Part shown: positions 12,050 through 24,010 of the stretch, in pieces
How the letters are laid out: every line of letters starts with the position of its first letter
How positions within the stretch are numbered: position 1 is the first letter of the stretch
Assembly: GCA_030844895.1 (NCBI GenBank)
Contig: CM061233.1
Coordinates: 58,863,468-58,927,467 of the forward strand
From: Ambrosia x helenae
Taxonomy: Eukaryota; Streptophyta; Magnoliopsida; Asterales; Asteraceae
DNA length: 64,000 nt
Direction of reading: 5' to 3'
Position numbers and translations under genes: made by a program
Notes under the pieces: generated by a model
Seen by the model: only the letters and a program-made list of their open reading frames with translations
What the model was told of the DNA's origin: nothing
The model's database searches: none

Positions 12050-13519
12050 GCTGAAACTGAAACTAAAATTGTAACTAAGATTGAGGACATCCCAGTAGTC
12101 CGAGATATCCCAGATATTTTCCTAGAGGAACTACCTGGACTTCCACCTGTTCGTCAAGTGGAGTTTCAAATTGACCTTGTACCTGGAGCAGCTCCAGTTG
12201 CACGCGCACCATACCGCCTAGCACCAGGCGAACTTCAAGAACTATCTACCCAACTCCAAGAGCTATTGGATAGGGGATTCACTAGACCTAGTTCTTCGCC
12301 ATGGGGAGCTCCAGTTCTGCTTGTTAAGAAGAAAGACGGGAGCTTTCGCATGTGCATTGATTATCGGGATTTGAACAAAGTGACGGTTAAGAACCGTTAC
12401 CCTTTGCCTCGTATTGATGATTTGTTCGACCAACTGCAAGGGTCGAGTTTCTACTCTAAGATTGACTTGAGGTCAGGATACCATCAGCTGAGAGTCCGAG
12501 AGGAGGATGTGGCAAAGACAGCCTTTCGAACTCGTTATGGACATTATGAGTTTTTAGTGATGCCATTTGGGCTAACTAATGCACCGGCTGTGTTCATGGA
12601 CCTAATGAACCGTGTGTGCAAGCCCTATTTGGACAAATTCGTCATAGTGTTCATAGATGACATACTGATTTATTCCAAGAGCAGAGAAAAGCACGAGCAA
12701 CACCTGCAACTGATCTTGGAACTATTGAGAAATGAGCAGTTGTATGCAAAATTCTCTAAGTGTGACTTTTGGATTCGAGAAGTCCAATTTCTTGGACATG
12801 TGGTTAACGAGGCAGGAATACATGTTGATCCTGCCAAGATTGACGCTATTAAAAAGTGGGAGGCTCCTAAGACTCCTACTGAGGTGCGCCGGTTTCTTGG
12901 TCTCGCGGGATACTATCGCAGTTTCATTGAGGGATTCTCTAGGATCGCTCAACCTCTCACCGCCTTGACACAGAAGGGTATTACCTATATGTGGGGAGAT
13001 GCTCAAGAATCTGCCTTTCAACTATTAAAGTCGAAACATTGCAGTGCACCTAAACTATCATTACCTGAGGGTACGGGAGACTTCGTGGTGTACTGTGACG
13101 CGTCTATCCAAGGGTTAGGGTGTGTGCTGATGCGGCGTGATAAGGTGATCGCGTATGCCTCACGACAATTAAAGGTTCACGAGAAGAATTACACCACCCA
13201 TGACTTGGAACTGGGAGTAGTGGTTTTTGCTCTAAAGATCTGGAGGCATTATCTCTATGGGACGAGGTGTACGATCTTCACTGACCACAGGAGCCTCCAA
13301 CACATATTCGATCAAAAGGAGCTGAACATGCGACAGTGTCAATGGGTCGAGCTTCTGAATGATTATGACTGTGCCATCAAATATCATCCAGGGAAAGCTA
13401 ATGTAGTAGCTAATGCCCTCAATCGTCAGGAAACGAAACCCAAACGGGTGAGAGCTTACAACTCACTATACGTTCTAATCTTCCTAATAAGATACGTGAA
13501 GCCCAGGGCGGGGCTTTGA
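12050..13519 (+). pseudogene. Tekay reverse transcriptase - RNase H region
   Basis: This frame of about 490 codons copies element RNA into DNA in the family. RT motifs are intact: SKIDLRSGYHQ (catalytic Asp), MPFGLTNAP and FIDDILIYS (the paired catalytic Asp, residues about 167-168 counted from 12158). RNase H follows with YCDAS, the LEL glutamate and FTDHRSL. The last catalytic Asp is replaced by Asn in NVVANAL (codon 13412-13414), where related elements have NVVADAL. The reading frame is lost at about 13470, and the tail to 13519 is out of frame. The region is directly continuous with protease upstream apart from one stop. Confidence 0.92.
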
Positions 13520-14402
13520 AAGAAGAAAACATCAGGCTTGAAACTTTACATGGTGCTGATAAGCACCTGGAACTAAAGACAGATGGTCTTCATTACTTTA
13601 TCAATCGAGTCTGGATACCACGTTTTGGGGATCTCAGAAAACTGGTGCTCGATGAAGCTCACACCTCTCGATATTCGGTACATCCTAGTTCGGACAAGAT
13701 GTACCAAGATCTCAAAACTCTTTACAGATGGCCAAACATGAAAGCCGAGATAGCCACTTATGTTAGTAAGTGCTTGACTTGTGCGAAGGTTAAGATTGAA
13801 TATCAGAAACCTTCAGGCCTACTCCAGCAACCAGAAATCACTATGTGGAAATGGGACTGGATTTCTGTGATTCTATCACAAAGCTTCCTAGAATGCCAAC
13901 GGGCCATAACATGATTTGGGTTATCGTGGATCATTTAACCAAATCGGCACACTTTCTGGCAATAAAGGAAACGGACTCGCTGGAGAAACTAGCAAATCTC
14001 TATGTCAAGGAGGTAGTCTCTAGGCTTGGGGTGCCTAGTTCTTTTATATCTGATCGCGATGCGCGATTCACTTCTCATTTTTGGACTATTCTCCAAAACG
14101 CTTTGGGAACTCGCTTAGATATAAGCACAGCCTATCACCCACAAACGGGTGGACAGAGTGAACGTACCATCCAAACATTGGAAGATCTGCTACGAGCGTG
14201 CGTGGTGGATTTTGGCAACAGTTGGGATAAGCACTTGCCTTTGATTGGATTCTCGTATAACAACAGCTACCACACTTCGATAAAGTGTGCGCCTTTTGAG
14301 GCACTTTATGGACACAAGTGTAGGTCTCCCATCTACTGGACTGAAGTTGGGGATATCCAGCTAACAGGCCCCGAACTCATGCACGAAACTTCTGAAAGAT
14401 AG
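13470..14402 (+). pseudogene. Tekay integrase, zinc finger and catalytic core, frameshifted
   Basis: Two overlapping frames carry one integrase. The first (to 13914) has the HHCC zinc finger (H in EAHTSRYSVHP, then CLTCAKVK). The second (13845-14402) has the core: ITKLPRMPTGHN, then SDRDARFTS and, 35 residues on, GQSERTIQTLED, the D and E of the DDE triad. The frame change and a small indel fall near the first catalytic Asp (about 13860). A further one-base loss near 14396 causes the TAG stop. In the family this enzyme inserts the DNA copy into the genome. Confidence 0.9.
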
Positions 14403-14958
14403 TGCAAATCAGAAACCGGATGGCTGCTGCTCGTGATCGACAGAAAAGTTACGCTGATAAGCGTAGGAAACCTTTGGAGTTCCAGGTTAGGGACAAGATT
14501 CTATTGAAGGTGTCACCTGGAAGGGGGTGATACGCTTTGGTAAACGGGGAAAGTTGAACCCGCGATACGTTGGACCATTCGAGATTGTCGAAAGGATTGG
14601 TCCAGCAACTTACAGGTTGAACCTGCCTAATGAACTTAATGGGGTACACGATGTACACCACGTATCAAATATAAAGAAATGCCTGTTGGATACAACACTG
14701 ATGGTGCCACTGGAAGAGATCCAGGTGGACGAACGGCTACGGTTCATGGAAGAACCAGCGGAGATTCTTGAGCGGGGCGTCAAGAAACTTAAATAAAACA
14801 CTATACCAATTGTTAAGGTACAATGGAATTCCTGTCTAGGACCGGAATATACGTGGGAGCGCAGAGATCAAATGCGGCTCAAATACCCACACCTCTTTTC
14901 TGAACCTGAACCCGAACATAGATCGAACTCTAAACATAAAGCAGCTCTTTCAAAGTGA
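14403..14958 (+). pseudogene. Tekay integrase C-terminus with chromodomain-type region
   Basis: It begins out of frame (RNRMAAARDRQKSYADKRRK), loses a base near 14524, then reads GKLNPRYVGPFEIVERIG and VHHVSNIKKCL. After a TAA at 14794-14796 the same frame continues with IPIVKVQWN and GPEYTWERRDQ to a natural TGA at 14956-14958. This tail corresponds to the chromodomain part of Tekay-type chromoviruses, thought to guide integration to particular chromatin. The domain is cut by the stop. Confidence 0.82.
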
Positions 14959-15087
14959 ATTTCGGGGCGAAATTCCTTTCAACTTGGGGATAATGTGACA
15001 TCCGGGAACCAAGAACACACTTTTCTAGCTGGCTTTATTGTTTACTTGCTGAATTTCGGGACGAAATTCTTTTCAACTTGGGGATGA
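14957..15087 (+). repeat. duplicated polypurine-tract module with an LTR-start-like spacer
   Basis: A 37-bp module (GAATTTCGGG ... AACTTGGGGATAATG) at 14957-14993 is repeated at 15051-15087 directly before the 3' LTR. Each copy is followed by TGTGA. Between them, 14994-15050 begins TGTGACATCCGGGAACC, which resembles the starts of related LTRs (family A TGTGACACCCGG; family F TGTGACATCCG). The downstream copy is the one used for the present 3' LTR. Confidence 0.8.
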
Positions 15088-15535
15088 TGTGATACACCGC
15101 AATTTCAGGTTCTCACTTTAACTAAACTCTAGTTACGTTCCTTGCATTATACTTAACTAGGGTTAGCTAGATAGGACACACGTTACATAGTTGTATGTTA
15201 ATAACTACATAAGGTGGTAATTCGAGGAATTACCAAACTGTATACATGATTAGTGAACCTCGGACGTTGGTGAATAATGAAGTTTAATAATTGTGAGTTG
15301 ACTGATTTGGATTGAATGCGATTACGTGCTTCTGTGATACTCGGTGAAACTATGTGCAAACCATATGTGATTATGTGAACTTAAACCGAATACGTTAATA
15401 AGAACCGTTAAAGGTGGACCATTAGGATGATCGGGGTCTTAACACATGGGGTTACAGTTATTACGGTCCGAAATAGCGAAAACGTCAAAGGAAAACACGT
15501 CGGGTGACGAAACGGGCCACCCACGCGGGCCAAGG

Positions 15536-15577
15536 CCCTGTGAGCGGCCGCTCACAGGGAGCGAGCGGCCCGCTCGC
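15536..15577. promoter_or_regulatory. GC-rich palindrome pair, 3' LTR copy
   Basis: This is identical to 7536-7577. In the 3' LTR it could drive readthrough into flanking DNA. Confidence 0.55.
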
Positions 15578-16978
15578 CGGTACCTGACGCCACCAAACCG
15601 ACTTAAACACCTATTTAAGCAACCCTAAGCCTCTTGTATCACCTAAACTCAAACCCTAATCGCCCCTACTGCCCTACCTACGAAATATTAACCCCAAACC
15701 ACCTGCTAAGGCGCAAGAACATCGATCGGGAAGCTTCAAGAGCGTTTGGTTGATTGTATCGAAGAGCTTGGGGTAAAATCCTTAATCTTCTACGCTTTAA
15801 TCTTATTATTATATTATAAAAACCCTATAACTAAGTTTGTCCAGGTTTGAGACCTTTTTTTAAATACTAAAACTTGAGGTTTTTGAAGATTAAACGGGTT
15901 AAACATAATGATAGGCGATTAGTGATATAATCGGTTACTTGTTGCGCAAGTTGTTGAAGTTTTGATCATTAGGGTTATAATTTTTGCATGTATTAGGATA
16001 GAATCTGATCTTAATAGGTCTTAGGAATGTTTTTTAATGATTATTGATGATTGTTGATCGATTATACGCACACGGGAGTCGTTTAAATCAAGCTTCGTGC
16101 GTAATTAAAAATCTGGACAGAATGTTTAGGTGAACTTGTAGGGTCTGTAACGTGACTTTAACATGATGATTTTGATGTTTTCTTTGCATAGTTAAATCAT
16201 ACCTGGTCTTAGCTATTCATAATGGGTAAAATCGAGTGATTTGGACGTCGTTTTTGGAATTTTCTTTGAAAATAGGTCATATCAGAATTTCGGGTTAACA
16301 AACTGAGTCGACTTTAAAACGTCATAACTCGAGTTTTATAAAGAATTAGGTTATGAAATTTTTACAGAAGATTAACATTGGAATAATTAGAGTTTTCCAA
16401 GTGGATTCATCCCGTTTGGATGAATACACAATTTTTGGGAATTTTTCTACTAAACTGACCTGTTATGAAAGTTTTCTGAACATAGCTATGTTGAACGAAT
16501 TTTAATTACTTTTGTGTTTGGTTTTGAGACAAAAAAAAATATGGGTTGTTTAAAGAATACCAAAGAATATTCAGTAAAAATTTGGGAGATTAACTCACTG
16601 ATTAAGTATTTTAAATAAATTAGTTTTGGTGACGCACATTTTGTCCTAAAAACACAGATTGTGTATTATGTGTTTATGTGACTAATTGAAGTCCTAGGTG
16701 GTATGTATTTGATGTGTAACTGAATGGGCACTTGTATGAGACGCATATGGAATGTAAAACTAATTGTAACCAATGTATTCACCAACGGGTACGTAGGATT
16801 TACTTATGCATGTAGAATCACTAGGTGTCACCTACACGCTTTTGAACATTTAAACGTCTTGGACAAACGGGTTATATGGTGTAATGATATTACACATATA
16901 CTTACTTAGTGACACTTGTACTAGGGAGTCGGTAGTGCACCCTACTTGGAATTTGGATTTACTTGCTTGCATACTAAG

Positions 16979-17583
16979 GTGAGTTTCACTACTCTTTTCT
17001 CAAAAGCATGTGTCTCGGGTTGAGACAACGTACTTAACTTTTTCTAGTCCGGGTTGGGACTACTATTTTCTAGTCCGGTTTGGGACTACTTACACATCCC
17101 TGGTTGGGATGCTATGGATCCTTGTGTGGGTCGGCTTTTACTAGTTCGCAAACTGTGTCCTTGATGAACTAAACCAACTCTATCATCTGTAAGTCCTCAC
17201 GTACCGAATGAGTTGTCGGGTTATGGCAAGCGGGTTATTAGTTGATAGCGCTATTAGGTCTTACAAACCTCACACCGGCTCAGGGAGCGCGAGCGTGAAC
17301 TATAACTTAACGAACTTTATCATTGTGGATAGACAATGATGTCAGGCATGCGGCTCACATTTGTGGCTACACGTACATAGCAGTTCGGTATATTTGGTGT
17401 TAGTTATCTTGAATGGGCTAGCTACCCTTGACATGCGACGAACTAGTGTTTACACGGTTCTTGGAACCAAATCAATTACTTGTTTACGTGGTTTTGGAAA
17501 CCAGCGCAGTTACATACTTATTTACTTTACTTAGTGAACTCACCAACATTGTTTGTTGACCCACGATTTACATGCTTTTGCAG
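16979..17583 (+). other. predicted LTR-embedded intron (Tekay 3' LTR)
   Basis: The donor AAG/GTGAGTTTCAC at 16979 and the acceptor CTTTTGCAG ending 17583 are unchanged from the 5' LTR. Confidence 0.5.
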
Positions 17584-17901
17584 GTAGTTAGTTTCCGGTG
17601 CTAGGATTAGAAATCACTGCACACTTCACTGCATTCGGGGTCTTGGGCATACATCTAAATTACATATTATGTTTTTACATTCTCTTTCATATGGTTTTAA
17701 TTTGGACGCGTTGATTTGCGCATGGTTTTAAAAGGTTTAAATTTGGTTTACGCTTCCACAGCTTAACTAAACTTGGTTTTTGAAAACGAACTAAATGGTT
17801 TGGGCATTTAGAGTTCGTTCATATGACTTATGGCTATGGGATCCTGGTATGTCTTGTGCCTCGCGGTATAAACCCCGTAGTGGAAATTTGAGGGTGTGAC
17901 A

Positions 17902-17906
17902 GGCCT
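17902..17906. repeat. target-site duplication, right copy (GGCCT)
   Basis: It matches 7083-7087 exactly and abuts the last base of the 3' LTR. Confidence 0.93.
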
Positions 17907-18487
17907 TGGGTGGGCACCACATTTGTTTCAAAATATCTTTAACCAATCTAGTTCAATTCCAATTAGAACGGTTAGGTTTTTCGGGTTTTAATCGCCTGTT
18001 TATTACAAGCTATTTTGGACATATAATTGACCCCCAATTACCTTTAAACATGGACTAGTTTAGGCATTGGTAAGTTATTTTGGCTTTAGCTGGGTGAATT
18101 TATAAGTTTCGCGCGTATCGGGTGCGATACGCAAACTTTATTCGTTACCGGGAGAATTTTATTTGAAGTTTCCATTTATGGTTTTGGAGTTCCAAAACAC
18201 ATAATATTTAATGAAAATACCCTTTATTTTATATCCTGTGTGTTTGGGATCGTTTTCGGTTAATTAATTGTTATCGGGTAATCACCAACGTCCGTTCCGG
18301 AGAAGTTTATTTGCACGCAATTTCGCCCCTCCTTCAATTAAACAAATGCATTCCTATGCATCCTATGGGGAATTTTCTATTCTATAAAGGCTAAATTAAT
18401 ACAACTAATTTAGAATTGCACTTAATTACCGTTAATTACATTTACAAATTACATACGGAAACACACCGATTTTTGTCGGATGTCACA
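17907..18487 (-). mobile_element. minus-strand gypsy LTR (family F), right part
   Basis: Read on the minus strand, the LTR starts at 18487 as TGTGACATCCGACAAAAATC. A small inverted repeat CCGA-CAAAAA-TCGG lies at its start. It is preceded on the minus strand by a polypurine tract, AACGAGGGGAGAA (18488-18500). This is therefore the start of a 3' LTR whose internal region lies to the right. The Tekay element interrupts it. Confidence 0.7.
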
Positions 18488-18928
18488 TTCTCCCCTCGTT
18501 AAGAGAATTCAGTTCAAGTTATCCGTTTCATTAGTATTCTTGAACCAGGTGGGATGTTTGCGCTTCACACGGTATCCTTTTTCCTAAGTGAACTCAGGTT
18601 CACGCTTAGCGTTCTAATTACAAACACAATATCACAATCCAGCTATGACTAAGCTTCTTGATTTCCAAATCCGACACATCTATTGGTTTCCCAAAATAGT
18701 ATACCTTGGCATCAACTTAGATTTAGTCAATTGAGTAATTGGCAACACTTCCTCAAATTTGAGGTCCAGGATTCATCAAAAGTCACACCAAGCTCTTGCG
18801 AAAGTTCGAGCTTATACATCACGAGACCAATTATGGCTGATATCTCTGTTCCAGAATGTTTACACATTTTAAATCCGAACAATAAACATATTGAAATATC
18901 GAGAAACCATTGAAAATCAACACATTTT
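18488..18928 (-). pseudogene. 3' end of a minus-strand gypsy pol, truncated
   Basis: Directly inside the polypurine tract, the minus strand translates as REPEFT, a TAG stop, then EKGYRVKRKHPTWF, ending at a TGA (18509-18511). The pattern matches the last residues of chromovirus-type integrases (compare GPEYTWERRDQ in the Tekay copy). The stop is consistent with a TGG codon changed to TAG. Upstream sequence is lost where LTR B begins at 18929. Confidence 0.6.
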
Positions 18929-19720
18929 GTAACACCCCAACCGATGGCGGAAACATCGAGGTGTCACGTAGTAGCGATTGTTCAATAGCTCATGATACTA
19001 AAGTGTAAATTTGAATACATTAAATTAAATAGTTTATTACATTGAAAGGAAAATTACAGAATACAATAATTCTAAAGCGTCAAGTCTAACTAAAATACAA
19101 TAAAGTCAAAGGTTAAATATAAATCCAAAAGCTTAAAAGAAGCATCTCAAAATAACCTAAAACATGTACGAAAATAGTATATGTCAATACAAAAATGTAT
19201 TGGTGAGCATACCCTTTTTTGATTACATATAGTAGAAAAAGTGTTTCGCAATTTATGTGCTATGATATTTGCAATATGTAAAAATGTCAAAATCAAGCCT
19301 AACAACGTTCAACAAGCGTTCAAATATCGATCATAAAAACCATAACAATGACCAAGGACTCAATACGTTCACATAAGTCAATCAATGGATATAAATCGTA
19401 GTACTACTCATTGTTATGTTCGGTGCACAACGGTTAATGATTTTGACAAGCGTTCATACAATTCACAAAAGCATTTCATATAGCACATCGCGGTATAAAG
19501 AATATACATAAGTTTAATAATAATGGTACATGATTCACCCCAAAAGAGTAAAACAGTAAAAGGGTGTTAGATATACTCACATTGATTGTGATGATGAACA
19601 AGCAAGAAATCAACGAATATCAATGAATTTTTGTATGCACCTAATTAAGAGTGATGTTTTAGTATCTATATTTATATAATGTGTGCATAGTATATATAAC
19701 TTTTGATTTACTTATCTTAT
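18929..19720 (-). mobile_element. decayed LTR, family B, minus-oriented
   Basis: The plus strand starts TGTAACACCCCAACCGATGG and then GCGGAA, the reverse complement of the family B end at 3662. Similarity extends through GGTGTCACGTAG, GGTGAGCATACC and the stretch TATACTCACATTG (about 19575). A minus-strand TATATAAATA lies near 19672-19680 and may be the LTR TATA box. The outer (5') boundary is unresolved. Confidence 0.6.
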
Positions 19721-20779
19721 TCATTTTTATTATAATTGTTATTGTTTTTAATATACAAACGTTTTAATGATCGTTTTAGTTCAAGACTTCTAGATTTCAC
19801 GGAATGACATTTTATTTAAATTGTGAAATCATAGCTTCTACGTCATTAGTTATATATTTATCGGTAGTGAAATGAATAGTCTTTCAATCCAGACTGTCCA
19901 TGTGTTTCCCGCCTTTTAATCCTGCCCGTCCACCTATTTTCCACATCTAAGCCTACGTCTTCCTTTAACCCATCTCAATAACCATTTTATGGTTCCTCAG
20001 ACAGAGAATAGAGATGTGTAGTGACTGACCGGATAGTTACCACCACCAAGTCTACCCGCCACAGCACAGCCACAATCACCAAGCAACCCTGATGTCTACA
20101 TGTGACTTTTGTACTCCTCTTCTGCCTACAAAAGTGATAGGGAGAAACAGGATAGAGAGAGAGAGAGCCCGTAGTAAGAGAGAGGAGATAATCCACAGCC
20201 GGCGCGTCTCCAGCGTCCGGACCACCCATAGAACATACTACATTTAACCGAGGTATTTGTACAATAATAAGGTTTGGGTTGGATGGCTTACGAGTCATAC
20301 TGGTAATGTGTTGTGCAAATGGGTATAATTTTATTGATGCAGAGGTTGCAGGGTTTATCCCACGTCAACATAAATAAATGTTGTTTTTTAGAAAATTTTT
20401 GTAATTATAATTAATCAGCTATTTTTTATAATCCACTTTTTGCAGGTAGGTCTTCACTCTTTAAAACCTTTTTTTTTTCTTGATTTGGATGTTTGGATCC
20501 ACATTTGTTATTTGGGTTCGATGCGATCTGAATAAAGATCAAATCTTCTGTTGTGTTTATTGTTAATTAGCAGGTGGATTTGGGTGGTTTTATGATTGAA
20601 TTTAAATAGAAAGAACCATTATACTGGCATCAATACACATAAAGAAACACGTCAACACTAGACGGTCTCAATTTGTCGATTTCTTCTGTCATTCTTAGTT
20701 GTTGCGTCTAGATATCTCAATAAGTGTGAATGTGTGTAGATGGGGAAAGGGGAAAAATATAGGGTGTGTACATGAAAGG

Positions 20780-20829
20780 CGACACATGGACAGACCGCCA
20801 ACACCGACACATGGACAGACCGCCCACAC
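20780..20829. repeat. 25-bp tandem duplication
   Basis: There are two adjacent copies of a 25-bp unit (20780-20804 and 20805-20829) differing at one base. The unit contains GACACATGGACAGACCGCC. Confidence 0.9.
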
Positions 20830-21001
20830 TGACCTATCAGAGGCAGCTACCAAAACGTTGAACCAACCAAACAACACCATCCATGGAAGTGCATGGACCT
20901 GTGTCCATGCACTGTTACTTTGTTTATTTAGAATTTGGTTCATTGGTCTTGGATTTGTGGTTGGTCCGTCTTTTTACATCCCTTGACCTGCTCTTCCGAT
21001 T

Positions 21002-21197
21002 ATGGAGAAGACTAGGAGTGAGGTGACCGAAAAGTGTGTGTTGGGTAAGGCAAGGAATGTTGAGTGTTATTTTTTGGCATGAGAGGTTTTCGCTAGGCAT
21101 GATGAGAAGTATATTCCTGTAGAAGTGGTGAATGCAATTCAGAAGAATTAAAAGAAGCTTGCTGTTGAAGCTAGTAATCAGATTGAATGAAGGACAT
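21002..21197 (+). pseudogene. decayed protein-like frame of unknown function
   Basis: Read from ATG at 21002, the frame has a protein-like, charged composition (VTEKCVLGKARNVECYF, then VFARHDEKYIPVEVVNAIQK). It is broken by TGA, TAA and TGA stops. I do not recognise the family. It could be a fragment of a host gene carried by a transposon, or chance. Confidence 0.3.
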
Positions 21198-23290
21198 GAT
21201 GCTTTTGGCTTCGTTAGTTTTGATATGGTATCGGGTATGTGTTACTAACACCCACTGTTATGTTTAACGGTAGCATTGTTAATGAAAGGAGATTTATGTA
21301 TCTATAGTTATACGGTAATTGAAATAGATTAACGAAGGTTAAATTGTTAGTCTACAACTAAGAGGGTGCATGATTACCTCGACACTTTTTGGAATGGGCA
21401 TGTGTATGTTTGTGATTGAATTTTGATTAACCTGTTGAATAAGAAACGTTATTGAATAGTTATGATTTGTTAGTCTTATAAACTGGTGTTTGGTAGTGCG
21501 ACTACTGTTGGTCTATGCAGGTATTTGCTTATTTTTGTTTGTAAGTTCAGTGTTTTTTTCTAGGTGTATGGCTGGTTATTAGACATGCATCATGTATGTG
21601 TGCGGCCTATTTAAGTAAGTTGGTGATGGTTATTTACAAATATAATTTTAATTGTGATACATGCATTAGCTGGCTATGATACATCCTATTAGGCCTTACC
21701 TTATGGATGTAATGTTAGTAATAAGTCATTCTGAGGTGTTATCATGTATATTGTTTTTAACAAGCGATCTTAGCAACAGTTTATATTAATTCCTAAGGGA
21801 GTTATTTATTTTACGAGACAGCTACAACTACAATTGCAAGGTGAGTTAATGATGAAATAAAAATTACACAGTATTAATATGCACGCAATCCTAACAATAT
21901 ATTTGCCCTCAACTACAGACTTGAGGTACAACACCCAAAAAAAAAAAAAAAACAAAGGCAGCAAGGCAGATTGAAGTTCAACATGATGCTGTTTGAAACT
22001 CCTCATCTTTTCGATGTACAATCCAGCTACGTAGTTCTAAATGGGGATGTTTTGAAGCCTTTATGGATATGGATGCATACTGGCTTAAAAAAAGCTTGTA
22101 GTAAGACACACTAGAAGTTGCATGCTGATGTTTGAAACTTCTTTTGGGTTTCTTATGATGTACAGGTGGTTGAACATTGAACAAGCATGTTTGAAACTCT
22201 TTTATGATGTCCACACTTCAAATCGCAGTTGTAACCCAACTTGAAATCGCGCAGCGCGCGACAATTAATACAACTGGTTTTATTTAAAAGGAACAGACAA
22301 AGAAGAAACATAATTTAGTATTTACTTTTGTAAGACAATTATAAATGGATGTCTAACTTTGTACAATCGATTTGTATTTCATAAATGTATTTAAAAACAT
22401 AATAGTTTTTTTTGGCTTAAACACATTCACAGTAACCGATCCCCAACCAACCAATTCTTTGTTCAAAATATCCAATATTATACATTAAATCTAATTTCCA
22501 TTTTAAGTGTCATGATACTTTCGAGTAACAAGGTAAAGTTTAATTTATTACCTGAATGGAGACTGGAACGTAGTGGAAGCTAAGGTCTATTCGCAACGGA
22601 AACGAAGCCCAACATGATGTGCGAGCAAATGAAGAACGGTCACACAAGGGGCGAGATGATGACACGACACGACGACGATGGCTGTTCAAGGTTCGGGAAA
22701 GTACAGTTGTGGCTCAATGATGCGTTAGTTGTACATAGTAGATGATGTGGGTTCTTTGAACCGAAGAGTGTGTCGGAAAAAGAAGCGAAACAAGGGTTGG
22801 GTTTCGGCTTGTCTGACCTTCGTCAAGCTTGACATGTGGTCGAAACATAGGGGAGGCGAGAGATGTACTTAGGGTGTGGATTGTGTTTGGAAACGAGAAT
22901 GGGTATATTATTATATAAGGGATTTAACAAGTGTTTTTGATACGCGCATTCATGTTTGGTAGGGTCCTTTGATTACGACGATGATTTAGTACGATTTGAA
23001 AGTAATTTACTTGTAATTCGATCATGAAATTCTTGCTCCAAGATTTGAGTTAGTTTGGCAAGTTATTATGATTTGTGTTGACTTTGGTTGTCACCAGTCA
23101 CCACTGATTCTGTCAATTACGCGAGTTATCAATCAGTGATGCTCGTTTTCCTCAGTTAAGTTGTTTCAAAATATATAGAATAAGATGCCATTAAAAATTT
23201 TGTCTAATAGGAAACAAATTTATGTGAAACTATAAAACTCCACATGATTCTTTTTGTCCATTTTATTTTAGAAGGATAAAGTGTGTGTGT

Positions 23291-23308
23291 ATATATATAT
23301 ATATATAT
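23291..23308. repeat. (TA)n run left of terminal-inverted-repeat element
   Basis: A GT then TA dinucleotide run directly abuts the left end of the element at 23309. Confidence 0.9.
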
Positions 23309-24005
23309 AGGGTCAAGATCCTGTACAAAGTGTTTTTTTGTAAGAAGTGCTAGAAGGTGTTTTGGCCATTAGATCATCTTAATCAATTGTTTGGATTAAT
23401 TGAGTGGCATTTTGGTAATTAGTGTTATATAATTAATAATAAATTACATGCCTCAAGGGTATTAAGGTAATTTAGGCACCCACATTAATATCAAAAATTT
23501 AATAACTGTATGAATCCCCATATCTCTCTCATAATTGACAAACAAAAACCCCTTATTTTTAGCATATCTCTCTCTCTATCCTCACGCCCAAATCCACATA
23601 TTCAAGAATGGATGCGTTCAGATTGATTTTATCCCATTTGTTTGTAGGATTTTTTCTTCTTATTTGGAATTTATTAGTGGGGTATGATGGTATAGGATTT
23701 TATTAGTGGGGTATAATGGTATCATCGAGAGTTGTATTTAAAGAATTGATCAAAGAGTTTTTTGTTCAAAATGATAATTGTCATTATTTTCCTAAACCAA
23801 ATTAATACTTCACTCGATCGCTACTTACAAAAAGCACATTATTTGGATAGTTTTGAGTATAAAACACACTCTGGATGCTTTTTGAATATAAAACACACTC
23901 TGTATGGTTTGAGTATAAAACACACTCTGTTCATGGTGTTTTAAAGTCATAACACTAGGTTGTTTTGTTGTTGGATGGTTTGAGTATAGAACACACTCTG
24001 GATGG

Positions 24006-24010
24006 TTGTG
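24006..24010. repeat. target-site duplication TTGTG, left
   Basis: It matches TTGTG at 26833-26837 on the other side of the solo LTR. Confidence 0.88.

Larger units (their letters stand above)
7088..17901 (+). mobile_element. complete Tekay-type Ty3/gypsy chromovirus, defective coding region
   Basis: It is bounded by GGCCT duplications. The order is 5' LTR (7088-9902), tRNA-Met primer site, decayed gag, protease, RT-RNase H, integrase, chromodomain-type C-terminus, polypurine tract and 3' LTR (15088-17901). RT before integrase marks Ty3/gypsy. The C-terminal region with IPIVKVQWN and GPEYTWERRDQ is of the kind seen in plant Tekay/Del chromoviruses. The two LTRs are exactly 8000 bp apart over most of their length and differ at only a few dozen sites by eye. 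In contrast, pol has two in-frame stops and about four frameshifts, and gag is unreadable. It cannot be autonomous as it stands. Confidence 0.95.
15088..17901 (+). repeat. Tekay element 3' LTR (2814 bp)
   Basis: It matches 7088-9902 almost base for base. Differences include 7095 C versus 15095 A, 7457 C versus 15457 G, and a cluster around 16505-16640 with small A/T-run indels. The CTTCCGC motif is mutated to CTTCCAC here. The high LTR identity indicates a recent insertion relative to the other elements of the window. Confidence 0.95.
19721..23290. other. unassigned, no intact gene
   Basis: I see no frame that I recognise. The region contains a short GA run near 20155-20166, a 25-bp tandem duplication at 20780-20829 (unit contains GACACATGGACAGACCGCC), and an A run near 21938-21952. 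Three irregular repeats of a GTTTGAAACTCCT-like phrase lie in 21990-22205. Mean composition is AT-rich. The sharp change of texture at 20000-20230 (GC-rich, CCACC repeats) hints at a captured or genic fragment. Confidence 0.5.
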
